Assembly (NCBI RefSeq): GCF_003044065.1
Contig: NZ_PZJJ01000018.1
Location: 1-64,000, forward strand
Reading direction: 5' to 3'
DNA from: Alkalicoccus saliphilus
Lineage (GTDB): Bacteria; Bacillota; Bacilli; Bacillales; Salisediminibacteriaceae
Length of the DNA: 64,000 nt
The translations under genes were made by a program, and so were the position numbers. This document shows positions 8,349 through 17,632 of the stretch, one piece after another (position 1 is the first letter of the stretch; every line of letters begins with the position of its first letter). Under the pieces are notes generated by a model that saw only the letters and a list, made by a program, of their open reading frames with translations, was not told the DNA's origin and did no database searches.

Positions 8349-9686
8349 TCACGACATTTTTTCTTCAGGCGCAGCAATGTTTATACTTTTATTTTGATCT
8401 CTCGTATACCACATAATAATAGGAATAAGTAATAAAGAAAGTAAGGCTCCAATGACTGCCAAAACGGCAAAACTGGACTGTGCCACGACCAGCCCGGATA
8501 ATCCTCCTCCGAACGCCCCTGCTAATGCAATCCAAACATCCACCGTTCCCTGTGTTTTTGCGCGGGTGCCCTGTGAAGTAGCGTCTACGAGTATAGCGGT
8601 ACCGCTGATTAAACCAAAGTTCCACCCGAGGCCGAGCAGACCGAGTGATGCCACAAGGACAATCAGAGAATTCCCGGTTCCTAAAGCTGCGATCGCTCCG
8701 GCAGCAAGCAGTGTCACAGAAGATGCGATAACCATTGTCCCTCTGCCTGCTTTATCTACAAGATAACCGGTTACTAAGGAAGGGAGAAACATGGCTCCGA
8801 TGTGAAAGCCTATGACAAATCCGACTGCACTCAATCCATGTCCGTAGTGCCCCATATGGATCGGTGTCATCGTCATAATGGCTATCATGACAAACTGCGT
8901 CAAAAACATAACGGCCGCTCCTGTGAAAACTCCCCGCTTATTATTGACTGCCGGGACCGCTTTCTCCTCCAGAGAAGAAGGAATTTTTTCTTTTTCTGCT
9001 GCCTGACTGGCGTTTGCCACAATAAATGGATCAGGACGAAGCCAGATAAATAAGATGATACCGGCAAGAATATACGCGGCCGCTGCCAGGATGAACGGTC
9101 CTGCCAGTGCGGGTACTCCTATACTTAAAGCAAAGCTTCCCATTACTTCAACAAGGTTGGGACCTGCTACCGCTCCGAATGTCATAGCAACCAGAACGAT
9201 GCTGATCGCCTTCCCTCTCTGCGTTGAGTCTGCTAAATCTGTTCCTGCGTAGCGGGACTGTAAATTCGTTGCTGCACCGGCTCCATACAGAAACAAGGAG
9301 ATAAATAATAAAAAGACGCTGTTTATCACTGCTGCAATAATGACTCCGACAGCCCCTGCTCCACCTGCCAAAAATCCGGCCGTAAGCCCCGTCCGTCTCC
9401 CGGATCGTTGGGACAGGCGCCCGACAAGCAGAGCGGTCAGAGCCGCTCCTAAAGTAAATAATGCCACAGGCAGACCTGCCAAGCCGGCCGTTCCGAGCAT
9501 ATCCTGAGCTAAAAGTGCACCCACTGTTATACCGGCTGCAAATCCGGCTCCCGCAAAAATCTGTGAAATAGTAACGATAATTAACGTCTTCTTATATAAC
9601 TGTTTCTGCTTTTCAGAAGAATCAATGTAGCTCTGCAGCCATGGGGATGGAGCACCTGCACCTTTCACCCTTTCTTTACGCAGCAT
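8349..9686 (-). CDS. MFS transporter
   Basis: This 445-residue major facilitator protein has twelve predicted helices. It starts with a ~35-residue cytosolic lead and has a long central loop near residues 215-245 (ASQAAEKEKIPSSLEEKAV). The loop between helices 2 and 3 carries the MFS motif-A-like LVGRLSQRSGRRTGLTAGFL. The second half repeats the pattern with YLVDKAGRG. The protein resembles drug/metabolite exporters, but no substrate can be assigned. AAGGAGGGG precedes the ATG at good distance. It is a single-gene unit flanked by repeat copy A on one side and an unassigned gap on the other. Confidence 0.85.
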   Translation of the reverse strand: MLRKERVKGAGAPSPWLQSYIDSSEKQKQLYKKTLIIVTISQIFAGAGFAAGITVGALLAQDMLGTAGLAGLPVALFTLGAALTALLVGRLSQRSGRRTGLTAGFLAGGAGAVGVIIAAVINSVFLLFISLFLYGAGAATNLQSRYAGTDLADSTQRGKAISIVLVAMTFGAVAGPNLVEVMGSFALSIGVPALAGPFILAAAAYILAGIILFIWLRPDPFIVANASQAAEKEKIPSSLEEKAVPAVNNKRGVFTGAAVMFLTQFVMIAIMTMTPIHMGHYGHGLSAVGFVIGFHIGAMFLPSLVTGYLVDKAGRGTMVIASSVTLLAAGAIAALGTGNSLIVLVASLGLLGLGWNFGLISGTAILVDATSQGTRAKTQGTVDVWIALAGAFGGGLSGLVVAQSSFAVLAVIGALLSLLLIPIIMWYTRDQNKSINIAAPEEKMS

Positions 9687-10127
9687 AGTCTTTCCCCTCC
9701 TTAATCACGCATTCGTTATAAACAGGGATAAGCAGGATATCTGAAATAAACCGGGCTTGAATTGTCCGACGGAAGGGCCGTTAAAACGGCGGGGAATCGG
9801 TGAGGAATAAGCCTGTTTCCAAAGCTTTGAAGGGTTGTTCGGAAGGGTGGATTTTTCATCCTTATACAGAGTTGTAAGGTTCCATACCACCAAATGCCCG
9901 GGAGTAAACCCTTAAATTGCTCTGTGCATTTTCAGCCTCATTGCTTCCATTTCTCAAGCTGGCTTGAAACTGCGGTAAAAAGGCTTTTACGTCCGGCGGT
10001 CACTGTAAATATATGATAAAATAATGAAAAAAGATCCATTCAACAGGTGAAAAACGAAAAGTACGCTTCGTTCAGCGGATTTAACCAATGCTGTGCAGGC
10101 CATCCTATACGTGAAGCAGGTGAAAAC
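9687..10127. other. 441-bp gap with no recognised gene
   Basis: The gap lies between two divergent genes, so it must hold promoters for both. I see short inverted repeats (GCCGTTAAAACGGC near 9787), the minus-strand frame 9705-9893 (62 codons, no convincing ribosome site) and AT-rich sequence around 10008-10025. Nothing can be named with confidence. Confidence 0.4.
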
Positions 10128-11258
10128 ATGCGTTATACACTCGAAGACATAAAAACAATACCGACAGATGACTACAAAAACATCGAAGATTTTATCCGCT
10201 CCCTTTCCAGTGAAGCTGGAAGAGAATTTGAGATACAGCTGACCTGCCTTGCCAAAGAAAGTGATATGCGGCTTCTTCAGTACATACCAAAAAACCTGCA
10301 GGCCGATGATCGTGGATTTGCTTACTTTGTCCTGAAAGCAACCTATTTCCGTCGCCACAAAGACTACAGCGAATTGCGGATGTACGTAAATGAGTATCAA
10401 CAACATTTTCAGGACCGTGCCTTCTACTGGCATTTAAAATCGATGGCTTACCTGATTCAGGTAACCGAGGAAACGATCTTTCTGGAAGGATTGGCTTATA
10501 TTAAAAAAGCGGTGGAGTTTGATGAAAGCAGCAGCCACATCGGCATCCTTCACAATTATTCGGAAGCGGTCGTCACCGGTCTGGAAGAATACCCCGGCCA
10601 GACAAAGGAACTGTTAAGTGAAAAAGAAATCCGCAGCGCCTCCGGTATGATTGATCAGGTCCTCGAAAAGGACCCCTCCTACCCGAAATTTTACTGTACA
10701 AAAGGCAGATGGGAAGCCGCTTTTCATCATAATTTTACTTCTGCAAAGAAACATATCGAAAAAGCGGTTGATATGGAATCCTCTAAAGAGAAAAATTATG
10801 CCCTCCGTATCGGCGACTATCAGCGGTATATGCTGAAAGTTGAGCTGCAGGAAGCGAAGATGGAACTTGATGATAAAAACAGCAGCCTGAAAAAACAGCT
10901 GGAAGAGTCGAAAAATGATATCCAAGAGCAGCAGGAAACTCTCCAGAAACAGGTGGAACAGTCGAAGCAGAAGCTGGAGACGATGAAATCGGATAATATG
11001 AAAGTTCTCGGCTTCTTTACCGCCCTGCTGAGCCTCGTAGTTGGTTCCATTTCCATCGTGGGTACGCAGGACTTTCTCGACGCAGCACTTTTAATCATGG
11101 TACTCGGCGGTGTTTTATTGTTTTCCTTTGCAGGCTTTTTCTTTCTTCAGGCAAGGTCCCACGCGAAGTACTTCTTCATTACCATCGCCGTATGTATTTT
11201 AATGATCGGCAGTTCTTTTGGTCTTTATATGATGCTTCAGGGACCGGGCAATTTATAA
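10128..11258 (+). CDS. membrane-anchored protein with helical-repeat and coiled-coil regions, unknown function
   Basis: This 376-residue protein was not matched to a named family. Residues ~1-240 are alpha-helical, with TPR-like character (LEGLAYIKKAVEFDESSSHIG and HNFTSAKKHIEKAVDME). A strong coiled coil follows near 240-300, rich in K, E and Q (LKKQLEESKNDIQEQQETLQ). Three hydrophobic helices end the protein, so it is anchored in the membrane by its C-terminus with a large cytosolic part. The ATG at 10128 is chosen because AGCAGGTG precedes it. A GTG at 10047 is possible. The PP2C-like gene starts 16 bp after its stop, so the two are probably cotranscribed and act together. Confidence 0.65.
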   Translation: MRYTLEDIKTIPTDDYKNIEDFIRSLSSEAGREFEIQLTCLAKESDMRLLQYIPKNLQADDRGFAYFVLKATYFRRHKDYSELRMYVNEYQQHFQDRAFYWHLKSMAYLIQVTEETIFLEGLAYIKKAVEFDESSSHIGILHNYSEAVVTGLEEYPGQTKELLSEKEIRSASGMIDQVLEKDPSYPKFYCTKGRWEAAFHHNFTSAKKHIEKAVDMESSKEKNYALRIGDYQRYMLKVELQEAKMELDDKNSSLKKQLEESKNDIQEQQETLQKQVEQSKQKLETMKSDNMKVLGFFTALLSLVVGSISIVGTQDFLDAALLIMVLGGVLLFSFAGFFFLQARSHAKYFFITIAVCILMIGSSFGLYMMLQGPGNL

Positions 11259-11274
11259 CATAAGGATGATAAAA

Positions 11275-12153
11275 ATGATTAAATCAGTAGACATTGTTTA
11301 CGAGCAGGGAAGTAACGAACATAATGAAGATCAATATATCTCAAATGAGTCACACGGATTCTTTGCCGTCATTGACGGGGCCACCTCTCTTGCGAAAACC
11401 GGTATGCCCGGTTTGATCGCCTCTCAGACGGTCAGAGATGCAATGGCAGAGAGCGTTACTGCCTCCCCTCTGGCGGCGTTTCAACAGGCGAATGCTGCGT
11501 TGAGTGAAACCGCGGTGGCTGAGTCGGAGTACCTTTCTGTTTCCGCCACTCCAAAAGAGGAGCGAAGTACCTGCGGAGGAACGGCCGTCCGCTTCCACGA
11601 AGACGCGCTGGAATACGCACACCTCGGAGACTGCATGCTGTTTCTTGAGTACAGCGACGGGACAGTACGGAGAGTAACGTTTGATCATTTATCCAGGCTG
11701 GACAGCGTGGCTATCCGTGAAGCACATGACTACCGCATGAAATGGCTGGAACAGCACGGCCTGCCCTCAGGGGACGACGTGCAGCGGATGCATAAAGAAA
11801 TAAAGGAGCATGTGTCCCCCACTCTCCTCGCCAACCGGCGGAAGCTGAATGAAAGCGATGGATACGGGGTCTTTGACGGCAGTAAAGAAGCAGAACGTTT
11901 CATTGAGTCCGGGACGATCCCGCTTATTAACGTTTCAAAAGTTTTATTACTGTCCGACGGCCTGCAGTATCCTGTTTCCCCGGATTCCGGTTCGGACGGA
12001 TGGAACGAAGCAGCAGCGCACTCGTTTAAACACGGCGTCCATTCGCTGCTTAAAAAAGTGAACGAACTCGAACAGTCGGACCCTCTCTGTTATAAGTACC
12101 CGAGACTTAAACCCGCGGATGATAAAACAGCGGTGCTTATTAATTTAAAGTAG
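11275..12153 (+). CDS. PP2C-family protein phosphatase-like protein
   Basis: This 292-residue protein probably removes phosphate from Ser/Thr residues in a metal-dependent way. PP2C metal-site motifs are in order: NEDQY near residue 20, FAVIDGATS near 33, HLGDCMLF near 120, LLSDGLQYP near 225 and ADDKTAVLI at the end. The acidic metal ligands are therefore kept. An insert of about 70 residues between the central motifs is rich in charged residues and has no close analogue in housekeeping PP2C proteins. AAGGA lies 8 bp before the ATG at 11275. An earlier ATG at 11266 overlaps the ribosome site. It pairs with the upstream coiled-coil membrane protein. No kinase gene is nearby. Confidence 0.8.
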   Translation: MIKSVDIVYEQGSNEHNEDQYISNESHGFFAVIDGATSLAKTGMPGLIASQTVRDAMAESVTASPLAAFQQANAALSETAVAESEYLSVSATPKEERSTCGGTAVRFHEDALEYAHLGDCMLFLEYSDGTVRRVTFDHLSRLDSVAIREAHDYRMKWLEQHGLPSGDDVQRMHKEIKEHVSPTLLANRRKLNESDGYGVFDGSKEAERFIESGTIPLINVSKVLLLSDGLQYPVSPDSGSDGWNEAAAHSFKHGVHSLLKKVNELEQSDPLCYKYPRLKPADDKTAVLINLK

Positions 12154-12181
12154 AGAACATTGTTCTTTTTATAATTGTAAA

Positions 12182-12399
12182 AAAGGTAGTAGACAGCCTC
12201 CGTTACAGACGAACGCTTTCCCGAGGGCTTGTCTTCAGCTGACTTATGCGGGAAGAAACCCCGCATAAGTGGATCTTCAGACGGCGCTGAATCCTCCGGG
12301 AGTCGTCGTCTTACACTTCGGCTTCCTTTATTGTCCGGACGGTCTCACATAAAATATTAGAGACATTCTTTTTTAAAATGGCTCTGTTAAAGCTCCGGG
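12182..12399 (-). repeat. dispersed non-coding repeat, copy C
   Basis: Read on the minus strand this copy shows ACTCCCGGAGG, TGAAGATCCACTTATGCGGG, a perfect 10-bp hairpin (12242-12251 with 12261-12270), GCTGAAGACAAGCCCTCGGG and GAAAGCGTTCGTCTGTAACG. This is the same module order as copy A. Its outer end at 12381-12399 (CTCTGTTAAAGCTCCGGG) is the exact reverse complement of the start of copy A. Confidence 0.7.
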
Positions 12400-12766
12400 C
12401 TCTTACGTAAACATGGGAATCAAGCTGTTTTTTCTATTAAAACCAAATTGATCAAATAAATTCCATAGAAACAAACCCGTTCTACCAGTATTTTCAACAG
12501 ATATACCTGATGAAACAAATCAGCATAAAAGGATCTTCCCGCTTTCCATTGTACGGAAGAAAAAACAATGTGGAAATCTGCGGATACCAATATCAGCCGG
12601 AGGTCTCCTCCTCGTCAGAACTGGAGCTGAGTTTCCTTCAGCCATCAGTCCCAGACTCCCTCGGTAACATAGGTTTATCTCCGAATAGAACGCAGCCTAT
12701 TTTATAAAATATTTCTTCTTCAGCAGGAGAAAAAGACGAGAAAAGGAGCCTTTCTTCAGAAAGCCA

Positions 12767-12826
12767 GAGTGGAATTAGCTGAGACCGGCCCGCTCGGAAA
12801 GCGTCCCCATGGAAACGAAGGCGAAC
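12767..12826 (+). repeat. dispersed non-coding repeat, fragment D
   Basis: GGAATTAGCTGAGACCGGCC, CGCTCGGAAAGCGTCC and CATGGAAACGAAGGCGAAC match the distal part of copy A nearly base for base. The proximal part is missing. The remaining sequence between 12400 and 12840 shows nothing else recognisable. Confidence 0.7.
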
Positions 12827-12847
12827 TATTATCGCTTATAAGCACAC

Positions 12848-12882
12848 AAAAACCCCCTCTGCCGGGTTGGTAGCAGAGGGGG
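12848..12882 (-). terminator. intrinsic terminator of the S10-alpha/rpsI transcript
   Basis: CCCCCTCTGC (12853-12862) pairs perfectly with GCAGAGGGGG (12873-12882). On the minus strand the stem is followed by TTTTTGTG. It lies 56 bp after the rpsI stop. Confidence 0.9.
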
Positions 12883-12938
12883 TGTACGTGCGCCTTTTCC
12901 GTCCACAGGAAAGGGCGCCGTTTGCAGTTGTAAAAAAA

Positions 12939-13331
12939 TTAACGCTTCGAGAACTGAGGCGCACGACGTGCTGCTTTAAGACCGTATTTCTTACGCTCTT
13001 TTTCACGTGCGTCACGAGTAAGGTAGCCGGCTGCTTTAAGGGCCGGGCGGAATTCAGGGTCTGCAGTTACAAGGGCACGGGCGATACCGTGACGGATTGC
13101 GCCTGCCTGGCCTGTGTATCCTCCACCGTTTACGTTTACGTGTACGTCATACGTACCTTCTGTTTCTGTTTCAGCGAGTGGCTGCTTTGCGATTACTTTT
13201 AGTGTTTCAAGGTCAAAGTACTCATCGATGCCGCGCTTGTTGATGACAATGCTGCCATCCCCAGGTACTAGGTGTACACGTGCAACGGAGTTTTTACGAC
13301 GACCTGTTCCGTAGTATTGAACTTGTGCCAA
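12939..13331 (-). CDS. rpsI: 30S ribosomal protein S9
   Basis: This is a full-length 130-residue S9. It binds 16S rRNA in the head of the small subunit, and its C-terminal tail (FSKR) reaches the P-site tRNA. The family start [18 protein letters not shown] and the central [19 protein letters not shown] are intact. It follows rplM by 20 bp, the usual L13-S9 pair, and is the last gene of the ribosomal block before the terminator. Confidence 0.97.
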   Translation of the reverse strand: MAQVQYYGTGRRKNSVARVHLVPGDGSIVINKRGIDEYFDLETLKVIAKQPLAETETEGTYDVHVNVNGGGYTGQAGAIRHGIARALVTADPEFRPALKAAGYLTRDAREKERKKYGLKAARRAPQFSKR

Positions 13332-13351
13332 GAAAAATCCCTCCTTCTGAA

Positions 13352-13789
13352 TTAACCGCGTAGTTCGTACGCTTCTGGTTTTTGTGCAGCGTGTGGATGC
13401 TCGCTGCCCGCATATACGTGAAGTTTTTTGCCTGTCTGACGGCCGAGACGACCTTTTGGAAGCATGCCTTTGATAGAAAGCTCAAGCAGACGCTCCGGCT
13501 TTTCCGCACGCATGTCACCTGCTGAAGTTGCCTTCAGGGAACCAGGGTAACGGCTGTGACGGTAGTAGTACTTGTCCTGCAGCTTGTTACCTGTCAGGTG
13601 AATCTTCTCTGCATTGATAATGATGACGTGGTCACCAGTGTCGATGTGTGGTGTGAATGTCGGCTTGTGCTTGCCGCGGAGCAGGCTGGCTGCTTCTGTG
13701 GAAAGACGACCGAGCGTCTTGCCTTCTGCGTCAATTACGTGCCACTTGCGTTCTACTTGTTCAGGGCTTGCCATATATGTTGTACGCAT
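13352..13789 (-). CDS. rplM: 50S ribosomal protein L13
   Basis: This 145-residue L13 binds 23S rRNA early in large-subunit assembly. Family blocks [19 protein letters not shown] near residue 16 and [11 protein letters not shown] near 105 are present. The 180-bp gap to truA (13790-13969) contains AT-rich sequence where an L13 leader would be expected in Bacilli. I could not confirm its fold by eye. Confidence 0.97.
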   Translation of the reverse strand: MRTTYMASPEQVERKWHVIDAEGKTLGRLSTEAASLLRGKHKPTFTPHIDTGDHVIIINAEKIHLTGNKLQDKYYYRHSRYPGSLKATSAGDMRAEKPERLLELSIKGMLPKGRLGRQTGKKLHVYAGSEHPHAAQKPEAYELRG

Positions 13790-13969
13790 TTTTATTTCCC
13801 TCCTAAATCTGACTCTTCATAAAAAACTGCTGTCAATTACGATCGATTCCGTACCCGGGGCTAGTGGGCATAAGAATACCGTTAATCATCATATAACACA
13901 TGCCGGGTGATGTCAATACGAAATACACCAGGCAGGGTTGCTTTTTCAAAAAAATTTTTTGTCTTTCGT

Positions 13970-14752
13970 TCAGCTTTTCCGAATGGAGGCTAAATGGGCT
14001 TTCAGCGCTTCTTCTTCATAAAATACCTGAGACAAATACAGGCCGTGTCCCGGGGCCGTTTTTCCGGCAGCGGCCCGCTCCTCCTGCCGGATAATCGCAG
14101 GAATGGATTCAGGCTCTCTCGCCCCGAAGCCGACTTCAAGGAGTGTACCGGTCATGACACGCACCATCTGGTATAAAAAGCCGCTCCCGACAAAGCGGAG
14201 TGTCCAGCTGCTTGTATCCTGAAGCACATCTACAGCATACATCGTCCGTACTTTATCCACGACAGACGTCCGCGGCGAAGAGAGGCTCGAAAAATCGTGC
14301 GTACCGAGCATAAAGTCCGCCGCCTGCTGCATTCTTTCCTGGTCCGGGGTCTTCCGGAGCTGGTGTTCATAGTGACGTTTGAACACACTGTGCTCTTCAC
14401 CTGTCGTCATGCGGTATAAATACTCTTTGCCTGAAGCGTCGTAGCGCGCGTGAAAGGAAGGGTCGACTTCCCGGCACGTATGCACGTGAATATCTTTTGG
14501 AAGGAGGCTGTTCAGTGCCATCGGCCAGCGCTCCTCGGGAATGTGCAGCGGACTGTCGAAATGAAGCGGCTGCCTCAGCGCATGGACTCCGGTATCTGTC
14601 CGTCCGGAGGATACTGCCTGCCATTTCTCCGCTTTATGAAGTTTTGCTAAAGCCCGTTCCACTTCTTCCTGGACGGTACGGGCATTCAGCTGCTTCTGGT
14701 AGCCCCGGAAGCCGCTCCCATCATAGGAAATATGGGCAAGAATTCGTTTCAT
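13970..14752 (-). CDS. truA: tRNA pseudouridine(38-40) synthase
   Basis: This 260-residue enzyme converts uridines 38-40 in tRNA anticodon arms to pseudouridine. The catalytic Asp is D53 in SGRTDTGVHA, and the N-terminal ISYDGSGFRGYQ is typical. It lies 13 bp after ecfT, in the order ecfA1-ecfA2-ecfT-truA-rplM-rpsI known from Bacillus. Confidence 0.95.
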   Translation of the reverse strand: MKRILAHISYDGSGFRGYQKQLNARTVQEEVERALAKLHKAEKWQAVSSGRTDTGVHALRQPLHFDSPLHIPEERWPMALNSLLPKDIHVHTCREVDPSFHARYDASGKEYLYRMTTGEEHSVFKRHYEHQLRKTPDQERMQQAADFMLGTHDFSSLSSPRTSVVDKVRTMYAVDVLQDTSSWTLRFVGSGFLYQMVRVMTGTLLEVGFGAREPESIPAIIRQEERAAAGKTAPGHGLYLSQVFYEEEALKAHLASIRKS

Positions 14753-14765
14753 ACAAGTAATCTCC

Positions 14766-15566
14766 TTACAGAATTCTAGTAGTGATACTGAAAGCTCCGA
14801 ACGCCGAAAACAACACGAGAATCAGTGTGTCCCGCTTCCTCCAGGCAAGCTGGCGGAACTTGGTCCGTCCTTCCCCGCCGGCATACCCCCTTGCTTCCAT
14901 CGCAATGGCAAGATCCTCCGCCCGTTTGAATGACTGGGCGAAAAGTGGTATCAGGACGGGAATCAGGGCATTCAGCCTTTTCCAGATCGACCCCTGGGAA
15001 AAAGACGCTCCCCGGGCCGTCTGCGCTTTAATAATTTTCTGCGTTTCCCCGAGCAGTGTCGGAATGAAGCGAAGGGCAATCGACATCATCAGTGCCAGCT
15101 CGTGAGTTGGAACCCGGACGCGCTCCAGCGGGCTCATGAGACGCTCCATGCCGTCTGTCAGGTCCACCGGGGTCGTTGTGAGGGTAAGCATCGTTGCGAG
15201 TACAATCAGGAGCAGAAGACGCAGCGCAATCAGCCCGCCTTCAATGACTCCCCCGCTGTAGATCGTCAGCCAGCCGAGATCGAGCCACACGTCTCCTTCT
15301 CTTGTCATAAACAGGTGCAGAGTGAATGTCAGCAGGACGATCAGCAGAATGACCCGGATGCCCTTCCAGAAAAACCGGGGCGGGATGCCTGCTGCAAGAA
15401 ACGCAGCCACCGTGAGAACTACGGCCATGGAAAGAACAAACGGATCGCGCGAAATAAAAATAAATACCATAAATAAAACGACGGCCGTTATTTTTGCCCG
15501 GGGATCGAGCGAGTGAACGAAAGATTTTCCCGGGAGATACTGACCGATAATAATGTTATCCATCAT
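14766..15566 (-). CDS. ecfT: ECF transporter transmembrane subunit EcfT
   Basis: This 266-residue membrane protein is the shared transmembrane coupling subunit of energy-coupling-factor vitamin transporters. It has about five to six helices and a cytosolic segment with the two Ala-Arg-Gly coupling motifs (TARGASF near residue 185 and EARGYAGG near 228). These contact the two ATPases. Its start overlaps the ecfA2 stop by 4 bp. Confidence 0.93.
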   Translation of the reverse strand: MMDNIIIGQYLPGKSFVHSLDPRAKITAVVLFMVFIFISRDPFVLSMAVVLTVAAFLAAGIPPRFFWKGIRVILLIVLLTFTLHLFMTREGDVWLDLGWLTIYSGGVIEGGLIALRLLLLIVLATMLTLTTTPVDLTDGMERLMSPLERVRVPTHELALMMSIALRFIPTLLGETQKIIKAQTARGASFSQGSIWKRLNALIPVLIPLFAQSFKRAEDLAIAMEARGYAGGEGRTKFRQLAWRKRDTLILVLFSAFGAFSITTRIL

Positions 15567-16435
15567 CCGCTTCGTTCTCCCTTCTCCCAGGCGAGAATCC
15601 GCCGGAGCGTTTCTTCCCGGGTGAAGGCATCGGAGGCGACAGGCCGTCCGGAGGCATCTTCCAGTGCTTTTAAAATCCGGACTGTTTCCGGCATGGCCAG
15701 CTGGTAGGTCTGAAGCGTTGTGCCGTCAGTAAAAAGCTCTGCCGGCGTTTTTTCCAGCTGCTTTTCCCCATCTGCCATCACCACGACGTGATCCGCGTAG
15801 CGGGCCACCTGGTTCATATCATGCGAAATAAGAACGATCGTCCGCTCCGGCTTTTCTTTGAACCAGTCATAAAACAGCTCCATAATTTCTTTCTGGCCTT
15901 TCGGGTCGAGCCCGGCCGTCGGTTCATCAAGGAGAAGCAGCTCCGGCTCCATCGCCAGTACACCGGCAATGGCTGTCCGCCGCATCTGCCCGCCGCTCAA
16001 TTCAAACGGGGATCGTGCATGCAGCTCTTCCCCGATGCCGACGCGCAGCAGCGTGTCTTTAGCCAGCTGTTCTGCTTTTTCTCTCTCCAATCCGAGATTT
16101 AACGGGCCGTACATGACGTCTTTTACAATGGTCTCATCAAACAGCTGCTGCTCCGGAAACTGAAAAACGATGCCTGCATGACGGCGGAGGTCGTACAGGT
16201 CCCGCTGTTTCGTTTCCGGAGTAATGGTCCAGTCTCCAACCGTCAGTTTTCCTTCTGTCGGTTTTTCGAGCCCGTTGAAAAGCTGCAGAAGCGTTGATTT
16301 CCCGGAGCCGGTATGACCCACTACGGCGTGATACTTCCCGGAATCCAGAACAAGCGACACGTCCCGGAGTGCCTCCGTCTCAAACGGGGAGCCGCTCATA
16401 TACGTATAGCCTACGTGTTCTGCTTCAATCCGCAT
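15563..16435 (-). CDS. ecfA2: ECF transporter ATPase EcfA2
   Basis: This 290-residue ABC ATPase has Walker A GHTGSGKST at residue 40, signature LSGGQMRR and Walker B LLLLDEPTAGLDP. It pairs with EcfA1 to drive uptake of vitamins bound by separate S-components. It overlaps the upstream ecfA1 by 25 bp and ecfT by 4 bp, showing tight coupling. Confidence 0.94.
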   Translation of the reverse strand: MRIEAEHVGYTYMSGSPFETEALRDVSLVLDSGKYHAVVGHTGSGKSTLLQLFNGLEKPTEGKLTVGDWTITPETKQRDLYDLRRHAGIVFQFPEQQLFDETIVKDVMYGPLNLGLEREKAEQLAKDTLLRVGIGEELHARSPFELSGGQMRRTAIAGVLAMEPELLLLDEPTAGLDPKGQKEIMELFYDWFKEKPERTIVLISHDMNQVARYADHVVVMADGEKQLEKTPAELFTDGTTLQTYQLAMPETVRILKALEDASGRPVASDAFTREETLRRILAWEKGERSG

Positions 16436-17244
16436 AGTGCGCTCACCAGCTCCTTCTCCGACGTCACCCCGGTATCCACTGCCACCCCTGCCTCCCGGAG
16501 TTCATGGGCAAGATAAACGGGCAGCGGAAGAGCCAGTCCTGCCTCAAGCAGAAGTTCCCTTTTCTGAAAGATCGCTGCCGGCGGTCCGTCCTCAAGAATT
16601 TTTCCTCCGGCCATGACGAACAGCCGGTCTGCTTCAGCAGCCTCCTCGAGATCGTGGGTAATAGCAACAATCGTCATCCCTTCTTCCCGGCAGAGCTCCC
16701 GCATCATTTTCCTCACTTCACTTCTTCCGGCCGGATCAAGCATGGATGTCGCTTCATCAAGAATAATCACTTCCGGCTGCAGTGCTTTAATGCCTGCAAG
16801 AGCCACACGCTGCTTCTGCCCTCCGGACAGGCGGTGCGGCTCCTGTTCTTCGAGCCCGTCCAGCCGAAGACGGCTGATGCTTTCTTTCACCCGCTCTTTC
16901 ATTTCTTCGTACGGCACACCGGCATTCTCGAGTCCGAAAGCGATGTCGTCTGCTACCGTGGGGGCTACAATCTGATTGTCAGGATGCTGAAACACCATCC
17001 CGGCCCGGCGGCGGAGCGTCATAATCGTGCTTTTATCCATCGTATCCATTCCGCATGTCAGGACGCGGCCGCTTTCCGGCTCGAGAAGACCATTAAGGCA
17101 TTTAGCAAGCGTCGACTTCCCGGAGCCGTTATGACCGACAACTGCCGCCCATTCTCCTTTCTGCACGCGCAGGCTGACGTTTTTAAGCACGGGGGTCTCC
17201 CTGTTATATGAAAATGTTACGTTCTCTACCACAATCGGATCCAT
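16411..17244 (-). CDS. ecfA1: ECF transporter ATPase EcfA1
   Basis: This 277-residue ABC ATPase carries Walker A GHNGSGKST near residue 37, signature RLSGGQKQR and Walker B VIILDEATSMLDP. The family starts at MDPIVVENVTFSYN. The open frame extends 35 codons further upstream, but that lead is not family-like and the purine-rich AAAGGCGGCGGAGG sits just before the chosen ATG. Confidence 0.93.
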   Translation of the reverse strand: MDPIVVENVTFSYNRETPVLKNVSLRVQKGEWAAVVGHNGSGKSTLAKCLNGLLEPESGRVLTCGMDTMDKSTIMTLRRRAGMVFQHPDNQIVAPTVADDIAFGLENAGVPYEEMKERVKESISRLRLDGLEEQEPHRLSGGQKQRVALAGIKALQPEVIILDEATSMLDPAGRSEVRKMMRELCREEGMTIVAITHDLEEAAEADRLFVMAGGKILEDGPPAAIFQKRELLLEAGLALPLPVYLAHELREAGVAVDTGVTSEKELVSALCGLKQNT

Positions 17245-17571
17245 GCCTCCGCCGCCTTTACTGAAAAATAGAAGCTTATCCTTTTCACGGGATAAACAGA
17301 AAACAGTGCTTTCTGCAAAACGTATTCGCTGCAGGGTCTGCCCATTCAATGACAGCGTGCTCCAGCCTCAGGGCGGGTGCCGCTCTTCCGCTTTCGCTAT
17401 AAGAGACAGAAAGACCTGGAGAGGCACTTTCGGTACGATTACCGAAACACCTGCCTGTCCAGACCTCTGTTTCTTTCAAGGCTTCCCTGATAACTTCCGG
17501 AAAAGCAGCCAAGGGCCTCCTGCATCTATCGATTCACAAAGGAAGCTCCCTTATCTCTACAAAGCCGGGTA

Positions 17572-17626
17572 CAAAAAAAAGGGCGTGCGCAATTACTGTT
17601 TCCAGCAATGGCATCCCGCCCTTCCG
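17572..17626 (-). terminator. terminator after rplQ
   Basis: On the minus strand AAGGGCG pairs with CGCCCTT across a 35-nt loop and is followed by TTTTTTG. It lies directly after the rplQ stop. The 17245-17632 gap otherwise contains only the likely promoter region of the ECF genes. Confidence 0.7.
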
Positions 17627-17632
17627 AATTAA

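Noticed and set aside
9705-9893. 62-codon minus-strand frame
   Set aside because: It has no convincing ribosome site or domain. It lies in a divergent promoter gap. A conserved short repeat cannot be excluded.
12510-12707. 65-codon plus-strand frame
   Set aside because: It lies between repeat fragments and has no ribosome site or family pattern.
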